In this document: positions 1 through 10,619 of the stretch, in pieces
Position numbering within the stretch: the first letter of the stretch is position 1
How the letters are laid out: every line of letters starts with the position of its first letter
DNA from: Gnetum montanum
Lineage: Eukaryota; Streptophyta; Gnetopsida; Gnetales; Gnetaceae
Assembly (NCBI GenBank): GCA_015680685.1
Contig: MNCI01004872.1
Span: 344,459-408,458 of the forward strand
Direction: 5' to 3'
Length of the DNA: 64,000 nt
Made by a program: the position numbers and the translations under genes
The notes under the pieces: generated by a model
Databases searched by the model: none
Told to the model about the DNA's origin: nothing
Seen by the model: the letters and a program-made list of their open reading frames with translations, nothing else

Positions 1-1069
1 AGTTGGAAAGAGATTCGCCAAGTCACATTAATCATCCAACACACAAGGGGCTATACACCACCTTGTTCTTGGGATTCCATTCCACTTCTCTTCTTCCCAT
101 CCTTCTTTCCATTGTCCACCTCATTGCCGATTGTATCATTGTATATACTTTGGTTCATGCTTTGTTTTCTTTTTGGTAAATTCTTCTGGTTAAGACTTTA
201 ACTATTGTTCCAAAGGACATTCCTAGAGCCCATGGACTCTTTGAATGTGGGATTGTCAGGGCATTAAGGGCATGAGCCTGCTTTGGGGAGGACCCATTGA
301 CATTCCTATTTGGAACATTAGTTAACTTCTTTTCCTTAACGTTTTGCAATTAATTAACATTTTTGTTCATTTCCATCATGACATCCTTTCTATCGATGTC
401 ATAGTTGTCCCTTTTTACCTATCATTCCTATTCCTTTTCTCTCTCCATTCTAACGCTACCGGAGGTTCGCGATTAGTCATGGGGGTACGGGGCCTGATTT
501 TTCGATTTTTATCCTAAGCCCCGGATTTTTTCGTTTTTCTTCCTAACCCCTATGCCTTCGGTAGTCATCATCTACATTTTCCCAGATCCATATTAGCCAT
601 ACCACAACTTAGCCAAGGAACCTAAACCGAAGCAAGGTATGATTTACTTAATGATTCAATTACCCTTGCTAATATATGATGGTGTTGTGTGTGCAGATGC
701 CAATCATACAACAATAGAATGGATCTGGAGCAGACACTTGGAATGGAGCAGCGCTGAAGCAGCATGCAAGGAGTGGAATTGATAGTGCACTTACAGATGG
801 ACAACGGAATGCACAATCTAGGCGTTGGCAGCAACAAGACTCTTCTTCCTTCTTCTCTTCTATTCTCTCTCCTCTTTTCTCTCAGCTGCCAACTATGGCC
901 TGATGTCATTGTAATAAGGTGTTCACCCTTATTGTCATGAACACCAGTTTTTGTCAAGTCTTGTAATAAAGACCGTTCACATGTCATCCCATTAGTTCCA
1001 TTTCCCCTAATAATCCCATACCTACCTGATATCATTGTAAGGAACTCGAGGACGAGTTTTCATTCAGTC
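1..1069 (+). mobile_element. 3' internal tail of Athila-like gypsy element E1 (noncoding)
   Basis: This is the untranslated stretch between pol and the 3' LTR of a gypsy element whose coding part lies left of the window. It matches the tails of the two full-length elements further right: the block containing ACACCACCTTGTTCTTGGGA (about 52-72) recurs at about 39,138 and 62,147, and the block with CTTTGGGGAGGACCCA (about 281-296) recurs at about 39,369 and 62,379. A PPT-like GTCATGGGGGTA occurs internally at about 477-488. I see no convincing coding frame; the reverse-strand reading at 622-1035 matches nothing and overlaps this conserved tail. Confidence 0.8.
1043..1058 (+). promoter_or_regulatory. 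Inverted repeat just upstream of the PPT
   Basis: AACTCG and CGAGTT form a perfect 6-bp stem around the loop AGGA, ending 12-13 bases before the polypurine tract. The same 16 bases are intact in element A (40,101-40,116). G-U pairs could lengthen the stem in RNA. A comparable CTCGAGGACGAG-like block near the PPT is known from other plant gypsy elements, so it may be a functional 3' signal; the role is inferred. Confidence 0.6.
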
Positions 1070-1078
1070 ATGGGGGTA
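1070..1078 (+). promoter_or_regulatory. Polypurine tract of E1
   Basis: ATGGGGGTA lies directly against the LTR start TGATGAGA, which is the expected place for the plus-strand DNA primer. The same CATGGGGGTA precedes the 3' LTR of element A. Confidence 0.85.
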
Positions 1079-1102
1079 TGATGAGACACGACTTCCATGT
1101 GC

Positions 1103-1162
1103 CGCGATATCGCGTATGTGATATCGCGTCTTACCCTGTGATATCGCGTACACAATATCGCG
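1103..1162 (+). promoter_or_regulatory. Four GATATCGCG palindromic motifs in U3
   Basis: GATATC/AATATC cores start at 1106, 1120, 1140 and 1154, with steps of 14, 20 and 14 bp. The first sits in the perfect 12-bp palindrome CGCGATATCGCG (1103-1114). The array ends about 15 bp before the TATA box, a position expected for transcription-factor sites controlling the LTR. Function is inferred from placement and from conservation in elements A and B. Confidence 0.75.
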
Positions 1163-1177
1163 TCCCGCCGCCATATC

Positions 1178-1185
1178 TATAAATA
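1178..1185 (+). promoter_or_regulatory. TATA box of the E1 LTR
   Basis: TATAAATA followed by AGAGGTGG. The same TATAAATAAGAGG is at 31,201 and 40,247 in element A, and as TATACATAAGAGG at 54,092 in element B. Confidence 0.75.
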
Positions 1186-1434
1186 AGAGGTGGAACTCCC
1201 TTCATTTCCCAATCCTGGCTAGTGTAGCAAAGCTCTGGCAGATTGATCACTCCAAAGTTAGAATTTTTTCCCATGTGCCCGCAGTAGGAGTCCTAGAGTG
1301 AACGGCTCTTTATTCGAGCAGCTTGTAACCTGAACCCAAGTTGTGTATGACAATAAAGACGAACTTGATTGGATAAACCTTGCAGCACGTGGTTTCATTT
1401 ATTGCTTTCATTTACTACTTTCCTAGTGCGTTCA

Positions 1435-1710
1435 AGTACGACTTGATTACGAGCATCTACGGACGTGTACGGCTAGTCAAGGAATCGGCTGCTTGACGCA
1501 ACACATGAGTACAACTCAATTACGAGCATTGGCTGCTTGGTAACCCAGTAGCGTATTCTAGGATTCTGCAATTGGTAATCCCAGTAGTAGTCCGATGTGT
1601 ACGGCTAGTTGAGGAATCGGCTGCTCATTGCTAGGCTAGATCGTGTGATAAGTACGACTTAGTTACGAGCACCCACGGGTGTGTACGGCTGGCTAAGGAA
1701 TCGGCTGCTT
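1435..1710 (+). repeat. 60-bp direct repeats within the E1 LTR
   Basis: Two nearly full units, 1435-1494 and 1651-1710, share AGTACGACTT...TTACGAGCA...GTGTACGGCT...AAGGAATCGGCTGCTT. Partial units lie at about 1509-1540 and 1597-1625. A further related AGTACGACC...TCGAGCA start at about 1739 aligns with the single unit found in the LTRs of A and B. The expansion explains much of the extra length of this LTR. Confidence 0.75.
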
Positions 1711-2136
1711 ATCACACGTAGGCTAAATAGGTGCCTCAGTACGACCACTTCGAGCACTTGCGTTACGTGTGGCGATCCCAGTAACGATTAGCGTTTGGTA
1801 AGCTGCAGTTGCATAGTTCAGGGTGTGTCCGGTAAGTGGGAACGGATGCTGACGCTAGTTAATTTAGACTTAGATCTTTAGTTAGAGTTAGCTTAGTTTC
1901 TCAACCCTTTCCTCTGATAGCATAGGAGATAAGCCGAAAATACCAAAAAAATCACATACCTCAGACTTGCTTAACCATACACCGTGACACATACAAGCAA
2001 GCCTGGGAAGACAACGAACAATTAACCCCAAGTGTTTCTTGTGGCGTTAAGGCATTTAGTCTGTGGAGTTCGATCGGATCGTGCGTGCATGCTCGTATTC
2101 GTATGGTGGAGTGTAGGGGTACCTCGCCACTCATCA

Positions 2137-2569
2137 ATTATAGTTGAAAATGTTTTTGTATGTGCACTCCTAAGGCCTATAAAGATGACATCATTTAGTA
2201 TTACTTGGAGAACACTTGATTGATCTATAACCTAAAAGCCTTCTTTGAAGAAATATTTAGAGGCAAAGGAGTCATGTCCAAAATTTATAACTATAGGACA
2301 TGTACAATAGTTCATGGTTAAATACAAACTAAAGTATATTTTAAAGATCATCTACTATACTTAAGACATCTTCCATTTCACAGGCATGCCAAGAAACTCT
2401 TCTTGTTGTCATCATTTCATGGCCTATCTTCTCAAAATGGCAAGTCTATAATGCATCTTGTATTAATGTGTCTATACAATTTTATTTCTCCACATTGACC
2501 CTATCATATTTCTAGTCTTACTCATTATTTTTTTTAATGATAAAGTTGTGAAACTAGATTTATCTAGTC
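2137..2569 (+). mobile_element. 3' tail of a second LTR element (family II)
   Basis: This AT-rich noncoding stretch leads into the PPT at 2570. Its last part (GAAACTAGATTTATCTAGTCAT) resembles the sequence before the family-II LTRs at 29,341 and 52,730 (GGAACTAGCTTTACTTAGTCA), so I read it as the tail of the same family into which E1 is nested or abutted. No frame is recognisable; a 63-residue reading at 2032-2223 crosses the LTR end and is not credible. Confidence 0.45.
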
Positions 2570-2578
2570 ATGGGGGAA
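2570..2578 (+). promoter_or_regulatory. Polypurine tract of the family-II element
   Basis: ATGGGGGAA is preceded by TAGTC and followed at once by TGATGAGACATCC, an LTR-like start with the same first eight bases as the E1 LTR. Confidence 0.6.
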
Positions 2579-3110
2579 TGATGAGACATCCAATGGCAAT
2601 TTGTATGTCTATTGTAAACCTTGGAACTAAGAAGTGTTTCTTGAGCCATAAGTTTATATTCTAAGTGTGTATATTAGAGGTTATTAGTTGTCTAAGATGG
2701 ATCCTTACATCATGGGTCATACTCTAAGATTTCATGCATAATTCCATGTCCTTTACTATGATTCTATCTTCATTCATATGTTCTAGGACCCCTTTTGGCA
2801 TGCATCCTTGGGTTCTAGCTTGCACCTAGACCAAAAATGCAATGTATAGTTTTGGAGGGATATACTTACTACCCTACATCAACACACCCTACATTAGAGT
2901 AGGGGTGTTGATAAATCCCTCTATTGGTTTGGTTTACCTAACTTTGCTCCTCATGTGCCTAGGGTTGGCTTAGGTTTTGTCAATGAGCATCTATTAATGC
3001 CTAGGTATTTTTTATAATTATAAAATCCATAAAAATTATAAAATCCATAAATCTTATCTTTTACAATGCAAGTATTCTTAAAACTATGATAATGTAAAGC
3101 TCATGGTGTA
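2579..3110 (+). mobile_element. Family-II LTR (right end uncertain)
   Basis: It begins TGATGAGACATCCAATGGCA after a PPT. The stretch shares GTCATCCAATGGCA, GCATCCTTG, CCTAGGTA and ATAAAATCCATA with the sequences at 29,341-30,400 and 52,730-53,790, in the same order. A TATAATTATA stretch at about 3013 sits where those copies have CTATAAATAC. I cannot find the terminal CA and primer site, so the right boundary is a guess. Confidence 0.45.
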
Positions 3111-6100
3111 TTATAATTTAAATATATTTTTCCAATATCAAGATATACATAATTATTTTAATTTCTTTCTTAGACCTTGTAATCATAATATCATGAAACT
3201 TAATAACTATAACATTTACTTGAAGCTTCTAGAGCTCATGAAAAAAAAGGAAATATAAACCAACAAATAATTCATATGTTTCAAAAGAAAAAATAGTAAC
3301 TATTTTTTGAAATTAAATACATCATTTATAATGATGCTTGAAAAAAGTATTTGTTAGAAATAGTATGAATGTATGCCTTATAACTCCTTCATCTCTATTT
3401 CCTTTGATGTTAGGAAGAGTATAAAGTAGTAATATTCCTTATTTTCATGTTGGTATATTTACTTTGATGTATTAGGAGATATAAGTACATTTTTTTGAAG
3501 AATAAGGACCTTAGAAGATTAGTTATTAAGTTTTCACATGAAATTTGGTCAACTTTTATGGATACAACTAGTGTGATTCTAGATCATTAAGTGTTAATCG
3601 TAGATCGCTATCCTCTTACTTGGACTAGTGATAACTTTATCATGTATGGTTTAGTCTAATATGAGGCATATGATTATTGATGTTTTGTGGATATGTATAA
3701 GCTATATATAATCATGAAAATTAATTATTTAATTAAACTAATTAATAACAAGAAGATAAATCCTAAACTATTCCAAGAGCAATGAGTTTTTGCTCTAAGT
3801 TTGTTCTACACACCCTCAACTTATGTTCCCATTGCTAGGATTACCAATTGCTATGTTACTAGGTGAACCAAGTAATAATACTACTAGGATTATCAAGTGA
3901 ATATGTTTTTATACTCAAAATTGATTATGCTCATTCCACCAATTAATTAATATGCATGAAAATGTAAATATTAACTAGGTACTTAGAAGGTAAATTGCAA
4001 TGAAAGTAAATCTATTCTAATTCAAATTGCTATAATGAATATGAATTAATATTGATGTTATTTTCATTCATGAAATGTTTCTAAGTACAATTCCACTTCA
4101 ATAATATAGTCTACAATTAACTCAAATCCATGTTGTAGGAACTCATAGACTATTTGCTAAGATTATAGAAGAAAACTGAAAGATTTTTCTTGCAAAATTA
4201 ACCATATGGTGGTGAATAGGTGGTGGATGCTAACATATTTATAGGCTTATGGAGAATTACCATCGATGCATATGCACCAATGCATCTAAGGATGTGTTAG
4301 CTAAGCTGTGTTGATGGGCATGCATTGATGTAGTTGATTGACTTGGACTTCATTGATGTAGTTGATTGACTTGGACTTGGGCATCTATATGGATGAAGTT
4401 TCATTACAAAACTCAAGTGCTACATTACAAAATAGTAAAAGTCCTCAAGAATTTACTAATGATGGATCTTCAGGTTATCAGTAGCGATGGAAATTTTTCC
4501 AACCTTAGTTGTTATGTTGGTACTTCTCTTTGATGTAGAACTTTTTAAAAGATAGAATGAAATTTCTCCTCATCATCCGATGCATCTAGAAAACATGTGA
4601 TGTTTGATCTTTAATTATTATATATGATATTTATTCATGGGCATATCCTCCTTTCTCCTCCTCTTGGCCTCTTTTCCTTACCTTGTAGAAGACCTTCAAT
4701 CTTAGACATTATTTTTAGCATCATCTACAATTACCAAAGTATCAACATTAATTTTGATAATTTTTCCTTAATGGTTAATCCTTTATAGATTCTTGATTAG
4801 CACAAAATTAGAAAAAAGATTTAGCATTTAGGCTCAAGGTAATTATAAAATAATGTTCCTTAAGCCTCTAAGATAACTCAAATTATCAAGTTGTTCATTC
4901 ATTTTGATTTGAATATGGGATGTTAGAAAAATTTTAAAAATCACATCCTTAGCCCCCATGATAAATGAGCTCAATTCTATAAGTTCAAAAGTTTTCAAAT
5001 AATTAAAATCAAAGGTCTAGTTTGTAAGACATTGGAAATGCATTGAAATATTAAAAATCATGAGGTTGTAAAATGGCCAAGAAATATTGAATTTGGAGGA
5101 TAGTTCAATATAAAAGCATTAAAAATAATCAAAATTTCAGAGAAGTAGTCTCAAAATCATCCATAATTTTAGAAAAGTTTCTCATAATTTCCTTGAAGAT
5201 GTAAGGTTTTTGATTTAGAGCCATGAAAAATAAAAGTTTTGCAAGTGGGTCCTCCCCAAAGTAGGCTATTGCCATAATGCCCTTACATAACCACTTCTAT
5301 AGATGTCTATGGTAATCTTAGAAGTAAATTATAGATCATGTCTTTGTTTTAAATAACACACAACCACCTTGTTTAGGATCCTACATTATACTATACAATA
5401 TCATTAGGTACATAATTGTATGCAGTAGTGAGATGACTAATGGGATGAGAAGCAATTGTAAAGATTGGTATGTGATGTACCTGGAAATGTCCATAATAGG
5501 TTATTGTATGAATTGTAATTAATATTACCATCATACCTATCTATCCAAGTTTCAGATCAAGTCCATATCATTAACCATGGCCTTACATTGATGTGTCCCT
5601 TCCTACCTACCATCATGAGTCCACAAAAATTACAAAGAATGAGCAACACTTCAAAATGAAAAGAAAATAGAAGAATGAAGTAGTTTTAAAGATTATTGAG
5701 GAAGAAAGTTGGGCCTTATTGGAGTACCTTCATGTATGGATAACATGTTTTTCTAGCCTCATAACTAGTGCATGTATCCCAAGAGATCTCTAGAGAGATG
5801 TATTTCTTTATGTTTTTTAATATGAATAATATGTTACAAAGACATACTTCCTTTTATGGTCTACAAGAGGAGTGATGATACATTCCATGAGGAGTCATAG
5901 GTCTTAAGAAGGAACTCAAGAAGAGAGCTCAACAAACTCCCTTGATGTCAAACCCTTTTCCATTGCTATTTCATCTTTCCCTCTTTATTTAAGGTACAAT
6001 GATCATTAGTTAATTTTAGTTTCATGTAATAAGAACCTTATTTCTTTCATCATAAAGATATTTTATTTATAGAACTGAAGGGATGAATGATGTGGTCTCA

Positions 6101-7371
6101 CTACTTTACATAACTATTTGCATAATCATCTTGATAGCATAGGACAAAGACCCAATATATGGTATTGGCTTTTGCATCATGATTGACAACATTATCATCA
6201 AAAACATAGGAAATATCTATGAAATGCAAAGAAAATGACTTAAGAAAAGAAAATAATAAGAAATGTAGAACTTAGTAAGAATTGAAAAATTCTGAATAAA
6301 TAAGAAAATGATAAAAAATTATAAAAAAAATGAGAAAATGCAATTATTAGTGAATGATTCAAGATGAAGCACCTTCCCCATGATTAAACTCATGGATGAG
6401 CATTCAAAAAAATGGACTGCACATTCCTTGGATCATCCACAATAGGTTTCATATTCATCATCTTTAGTAATTTATGTTTTCTCTTATTAGCCCATTTAAT
6501 ATATATGATAATTAGGTTTTGGTAATTTGGATAGATACATTCAAATAGAATAGAAGGTATTTCTATTTAAGAGGGTATAGAGATGTTTTCTTTCTTATGT
6601 TCTATTTTAATTTTTATGTCTTCTTATATCTCACTTTCTTCTAGTGTATGATTAGGGGATAAGATGTTATTTTATAAGTTTTATGCTTAGTTCATTTTCT
6701 TAGGACAAGAACTCAGTGTGTCGGATGTTTCCATGCATGTTTTAAATAGTTTGGTATTTTTATTTTCTATCTAGTGAATGCCTTTTGATTTGCTAGATAT
6801 TATGTAAACATGAATTTGCATACACACTTGTTTCTAAAGTTTGTTATGTATTGGTGTAGGGATCATGTTAACACTTTAAATTTTCAGCCCACAACTACAT
6901 CCTGTATCGTTAATAGTGATGCATGGAGATTTTTGTCTCTTCAAGTATCATGTTTAGATTCTATGTTTTGTTTGAGAGTGGTGAAAATTATTGGATCTTG
7001 TATAAGATTAGGAAACATTATTTTTGTAAGGAAGAAGGTTGCACTAGATTGGCCTTGCATTGGTCTTGATGAAGTTGTAGGTCTACTATTTGTTGACCTT
7101 TTCATTTGTCAAAAGCTTAGAAAATGGATATTTAGAAAGTGTGCTTATGAGTGTTGGAAAGACTAAGGAAGATGTATGCTAAGACCAAGCCTATAAGTTT
7201 AGTGGACCATTGAAGTGCTTAAAGTAAAAATAAAGAATGCAAGGATTTAGAGGAATTTGAGAAGATGCAAGACATCTAGAAGTTAAAAGAAATTATTCTA
7301 GTATCTAACATAACTGAGGATCATTGAACTTATAATGAGGGAATGAATAAGTTTCTAAAAACAAAAAATTA
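3111..7371. other. AT-rich sequence without recognisable genes
   Basis: There is no convincing coding region. The longest reading is 6810-7166 on the + strand (118 codons); it is rich in Cys, Leu and Ile and matches no family I know, so I regard it as chance. A GCCTATAAATA on the reverse strand near 4230-4250 could be an old LTR TATA box. The 22 bases TGGGTCCTCCCCAAAGTAGGCT at 5246-5267 are the reverse complement of a block conserved in the E1/A/B tails, suggesting a reverse-strand fragment of a related element. Confidence 0.4.
4323..4378. repeat. Perfect 28-bp tandem duplication
   Basis: CATTGATGTAGTTGATTGAC plus the next eight bases is repeated exactly, units 4323-4350 and 4351-4378. The two units are identical, so this is a recent local duplication. 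Confidence 0.9.
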
Positions 7372-7730
7372 ATCAGCCAAACCACACACCAAATTTTAAT
7401 GTGGTTCTCCAGCTTGGGTAGTCCACACTTGAAGGCTAGTTCGTTAGCCCACCTCCAGACTTTGTTGCTCTCAAAATGTGGTTTGAATTATTTTACACCA
7501 TATACAAGCTCTAAGCTCTATTCCAAAGTGATTTGACACAATAAATCCACATAACCCCACAAGGTCATGATAAGCTTAGAATGTAGTTTCCAGGATCCCA
7601 TAACCTTTACAACTTGACCTCTACTCTAGAGTGTTGTGACACTACACCAACACTCAATCCTATAGGATCCTAATAAAGCTCAAGCAAGATGCCTTCCCAC
7701 AAGAAGCACATCAACCCCACAGATAAAAAA
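7372..7730 (-). mobile_element. Reverse-strand copia LTR, 3' part
   Basis: Read on the reverse strand this stretch contains GTTGATGTGCTTCTTGTGGG and, further on, GGACTACCCAAGCTGGAGAACCAC. Both align in the same order to GTTGATGTGCTTCTTGTGAG (about 8930) and GATGTACCCAAGCTAGGGAACCA (about 9110) of the forward copia LTR. It is therefore a second LTR of the same family in opposite orientation, R-U5 end leftward. I could not find its U3 start or an attached coding region. Confidence 0.6.
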
Positions 7731-7989
7731 AGAGAATAACAATTACAAGGAATGAATGCAACTAAGTTTGTTGATCCTTGTAATTTGAGGTACAACTCAC
7801 TTTGACCAATTACAACAAACAAAAAAATAGTACATTGAGGGATCATAAAAAGAGAATGATGTATACAATGATTGCTGGACAATGAAACTTAATAATACAC
7901 AATTCTTGCACATTTTCCAATGGAATGAAGTCTTCTTCTAGCCAATAAGTTTTTGAAATCACCTTAGAATTCATGCAATGACTATTGAA

Positions 7990-8700
7990 CAGTTATTGGA
8001 GATGTCTTCTTCAAGACTAAGACATATTTTTGAATCAGACATTCATTCTAGAAAGATGTCTTCTCCATAGAGAAAACATCTTTGTTGATATGTCTTCATG
8101 AATACGTCTTTCTTACTAGAAAGATGTTTGCTATTTTTCAAAGATGTCTTCTACTAGGAGACCTTCAACTTGGGCAAGATGTCTACTATTTCCTGGATAT
8201 GTTTTTGCTTCACAGTAGAATTTTATTCCTTCACTTTGTTCAAGATGTTTGCTATTTCTTAGAGACTTCTTTCTTTAGTTTCCTTTACACTTTAAAATCT
8301 TTATTCCTTATCCATGCTATAGAATTCTTGCATGCTTTCTTGTAGATGTCCTTAAGCTCTCCTTTTTTCCAAATCCAATTTCTTACCTTACAAACACAAC
8401 AACTATACAAATAACCTTATTCTCCATTTTTCTTAAGTCTTTGACATACCAAAAGGTCAACAAGGACATCCTAGAAGAACAAAAAATGTCCTAATTTGAA
8501 AGCTTAGTTTTAGGTTAGAAATCCTAGAAAGAAAATAGAAGTCCCATGTATAGTTGAGAAGTCCTAGTTAAGACACCTTAAGTAAGACATTCTAATTCTA
8601 GTGAGATGTTCCACCTACAAGCTCTTGAATCTTAGTAAGACATCTCTAGCTCATATGATACATCACAACTAGCCATTTTCTAATCATTATATAAACTTCA
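7990..8700. repeat. Degenerate AAGATGTCT repeats (probable copia U3)
   Basis: Related units AAGATGTYTRCTATTT start at 8121, 8176 and 8242, and many loose copies of AGATGTCTTC or its complement AGACATCTT are scattered from 7990 to 8660. This lies between the two opposed copia LTR ends and upstream of the forward R-U5, so it is plausibly U3 enhancer-like sequence. The reading at 8082-8345 runs through these repeats and is not credible as a gene. Confidence 0.5.
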
Positions 8701-9206
8701 ATGATCAATTGACAATGACAAAGGTTATAAATAAAGATGATATCTGTGTAAAAGTAAAAACATTATTCATGTAAATTTTTCATCATTTTATACATCCTAA
8801 GTTATAATTTTATACTTTACTTGCTTATCTTGTATGATTTGTGTATTTGAGAGTCTAAAATCAAGGAATCTATAATTTTAGTACATTCTCTCCTTGATCT
8901 TTCTCATCTCCTATTTTAATCCCTATGAGGTTGATGTGCTTCTTGTGAGAAGACATCTCTTGAGCTTGTTGGAACCTTGTAGGTATGTTTCTAAGTTAAA
9001 ACACCCCAAGAGAAGCTCAAGATTTCTGTAAAAGTTATGGTATTCTTAAAAGGACATTTTTGAAGGAACAAAGTATAAATGTGTGCAAGAGTTCTACCCT
9101 CAAAGTGTAGATGTACCCAAGCTAGGGAACCATGTACATCTATGTGTAGTTTTGTTTTTTTAATTAGTGGGACTTATTCAATCCTATTCTAAGTTCTCAA
9201 TCTTCA
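8700..9206 (+). mobile_element. 5' LTR of a copia element (3' part; left end uncertain)
   Basis: It ends CAATCTTCA two bases before a tRNA-Met-type primer binding site, fixing the right boundary at 9206. The left boundary is not visible because no clear TG start or target duplication could be found; U3 probably extends left into the AAGATGTCT repeats. Confidence 0.6.
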
Positions 9207-9208
9207 AG

Positions 9209-9220
9209 TGGTATTAGAGC
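9209..9220 (+). promoter_or_regulatory. Copia primer binding site (tRNA-Met)
   Basis: TGGTATTAGAGC differs at one base from the TGGTATCAGAGC primer site complementary to initiator tRNA-Met that is standard in plant Ty1/copia elements. The gag start codon follows 43 bases downstream. Confidence 0.85.
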
Positions 9221-9262
9221 ATTGGTACTCCCAATTTGAGTGTAAAAACTCAAGAGTGGACT

Positions 9263-10225
9263 ATGGAGGTAGCTTTTTTCATCATGCGACCAATGTTATA
9301 TGGGTTCAACTTCACATACTAGAAAGCTAAAGTGCAAGGGTTCATTGAATTCATCTTGGAGAGATGCACTCAATTCATCTGTAGCAGAGGTAAGGTAAGA
9401 GGTAAGTAATCTAACATTTATGATTATGATACCTCTTCTATGGAATGCTAGATATGTGATGGAAGAGCTATATGACCTCCAACAGTCCTTATACTTTTAG
9501 GTTATGAGAAGAAAGGTCTAGTGAAGAAATGTGAACAACAAACATCTATGCTAGCTCAGGTGATGAAAGAGAAAATAGGAATACCCTTGAAGACTCACAT
9601 CTTTTATGCTTAGCCTTAGAAAAGAAAGAACCCATAAATGATTCAATATCTGATGATGAAGTTGAAGAGGAAGAGATTAATTTGGAAGAAATGTATGAGC
9701 TACTTTGTAATGATGTAATCTTCTATTAAAATTTATGCTTCACAATAAAAGAGACTAAACATGATAAGGATATAGAGATAGAACAACTTAATTTTGATTA
9801 TTCTTATTTGAAGAAAGAAAACTTAGACCTTATGGCTAAGGTTCATAAGCTAAGAAGTGTTGTTGAGTAGACTGAGAAGGAATTATCAAATGTAAAGCTC
9901 AACTATTAAAGAAACATTCAAAATAAGGAGATAGATCAAGATCTAAGCCATCCTTGCATCAAAGCTTTGTCAGGTTTTATGAACTTAAATAAATACTCTC
10001 CTAGGTTTGATTGTTTAGCTAAAGTGAAGAAAATGGTTTGTTTCTAGTGATACAAAACTAGACATATTCAATCCTTTTGTTATTTATGGTTGAAGCACTA
10101 TAATGTTTCTTTTCCAAAACAACCTAGAGAAGGTGTGTTATAGGAAAAGAAAGTTTGGGGGCCAAAAGAGAAGAGTTCTAAAAAAGGAATAACTACACAA
10201 GTTACTCTCTCTATGGTAAAAAAAA
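9263..10225 (+). pseudogene. gag: Copia gag, degraded
   Basis: Gag forms the particle that packages the element RNA. From ATG 9263 the frame reads a copia-type N-terminus in which MLYGFNFTY then TAG sits where these proteins have a YWK motif, so the stop is a TGG-to-TAG change. Later pieces show an acidic stretch (SDDEVEEEEINLEEMYELL, about 9645-9710) and a coiled-coil-like Lys/Glu region. A CCHC zinc knuckle at about 10,038-10,082 has its second Cys codon changed to TGA. Several frameshifts and stops break it. The layout resembles the Sire/Maximus or related long-gag copia lineages; the assignment to lineage is tentative. Confidence 0.7.
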
Positions 10226-10480
10226 AAGCACTTGGTACATTCATAGTGGATGTTCAAGACATATGATAGGAGACAAGTTTCAATTTGTACATTTTTCAAA
10301 ACAAAACTATGGAATAGTCACCTTCAAAGATGACACAAAAGCTTAAATTAAAGGTACCCTAAACCATTAGATGTAAGAATCAACTTACCATTAAATAAGT
10401 GTTTTATGTTGAAGGTTCTAAACATAATCATCTTAGTGTTATTCAACTTTGTGATTTGAATTTTGATTACTTTCTTCAAA
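10226..10480 (+). pseudogene. Copia protease fragment, degraded
   Basis: The aspartic protease that cleaves the copia polyprotein is recognisable from WYIHSGCSRHMIGD (about 10,230-10,272), where the catalytic motif normally reads DSG. Here the Asp codon has become His, so the enzyme would be dead. Downstream, VFYVEGSKHNHLSVIQLCDL (about 10,399-10,458) matches the conserved block that follows the protease in copia polyproteins. Frame changes and stops separate the two pieces. Confidence 0.7.
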
Positions 10481-10619
10481 GATACTTCTAAAGTAAAATA
10501 TGCTCCATCAAGATTAGTTGTTATAGAAGGAAATGGAAAAGCAAATGTTTATACTACTATTTTTGGAGATAACTCTAACCTTGAATCCAAGTGCTTGATT
10601 AGAAATATAAGTGATGCTC

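Larger units (their letters stand above)
1079..2136 (+). mobile_element. 3' LTR of gypsy element E1
   Basis: The 1,058-bp LTR opens with TGATGAGACACG right after the PPT and closes with CGCCACTCATCA, so the ends are TG...CA with the short inverted repeat TGATGA/TCATCA. U3 holds four GATATCGCG-type motifs, followed by a TATA box (TATAAATA, 1178-1185) and AATAAA at 1352-1357. The 3' half is alignable to the LTRs of elements A and B (for example the GCTTGGTAACCCAGTA block) but is longer because of 60-bp internal repeats. CpG-rich motifs are better preserved here than in A or B, suggesting a younger copy. The possible target duplication would be ATTAT (2137-2141), but the other side is outside the window. 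Confidence 0.85.

Noticed and set aside
622-1035. 137-codon reading on the reverse strand
   Set aside because: It lies wholly in the conserved noncoding tail of E1, is not open in the homologous tails of A and B, and resembles no protein family.
1103-1162. Replication-origin iterons
   Set aside because: The motifs sit in LTR U3 just before a TATA box in every copy, so promoter sites are the simpler reading.
6810-7166. 118-codon reading on the + strand
   Set aside because: No family resemblance, no second copy for comparison, and composition typical of chance frames in T-rich DNA.
8082-8345. 87-codon reading rich in Phe and Leu
   Set aside because: It runs through the AAGATGTCT repeats of the copia U3-like region.
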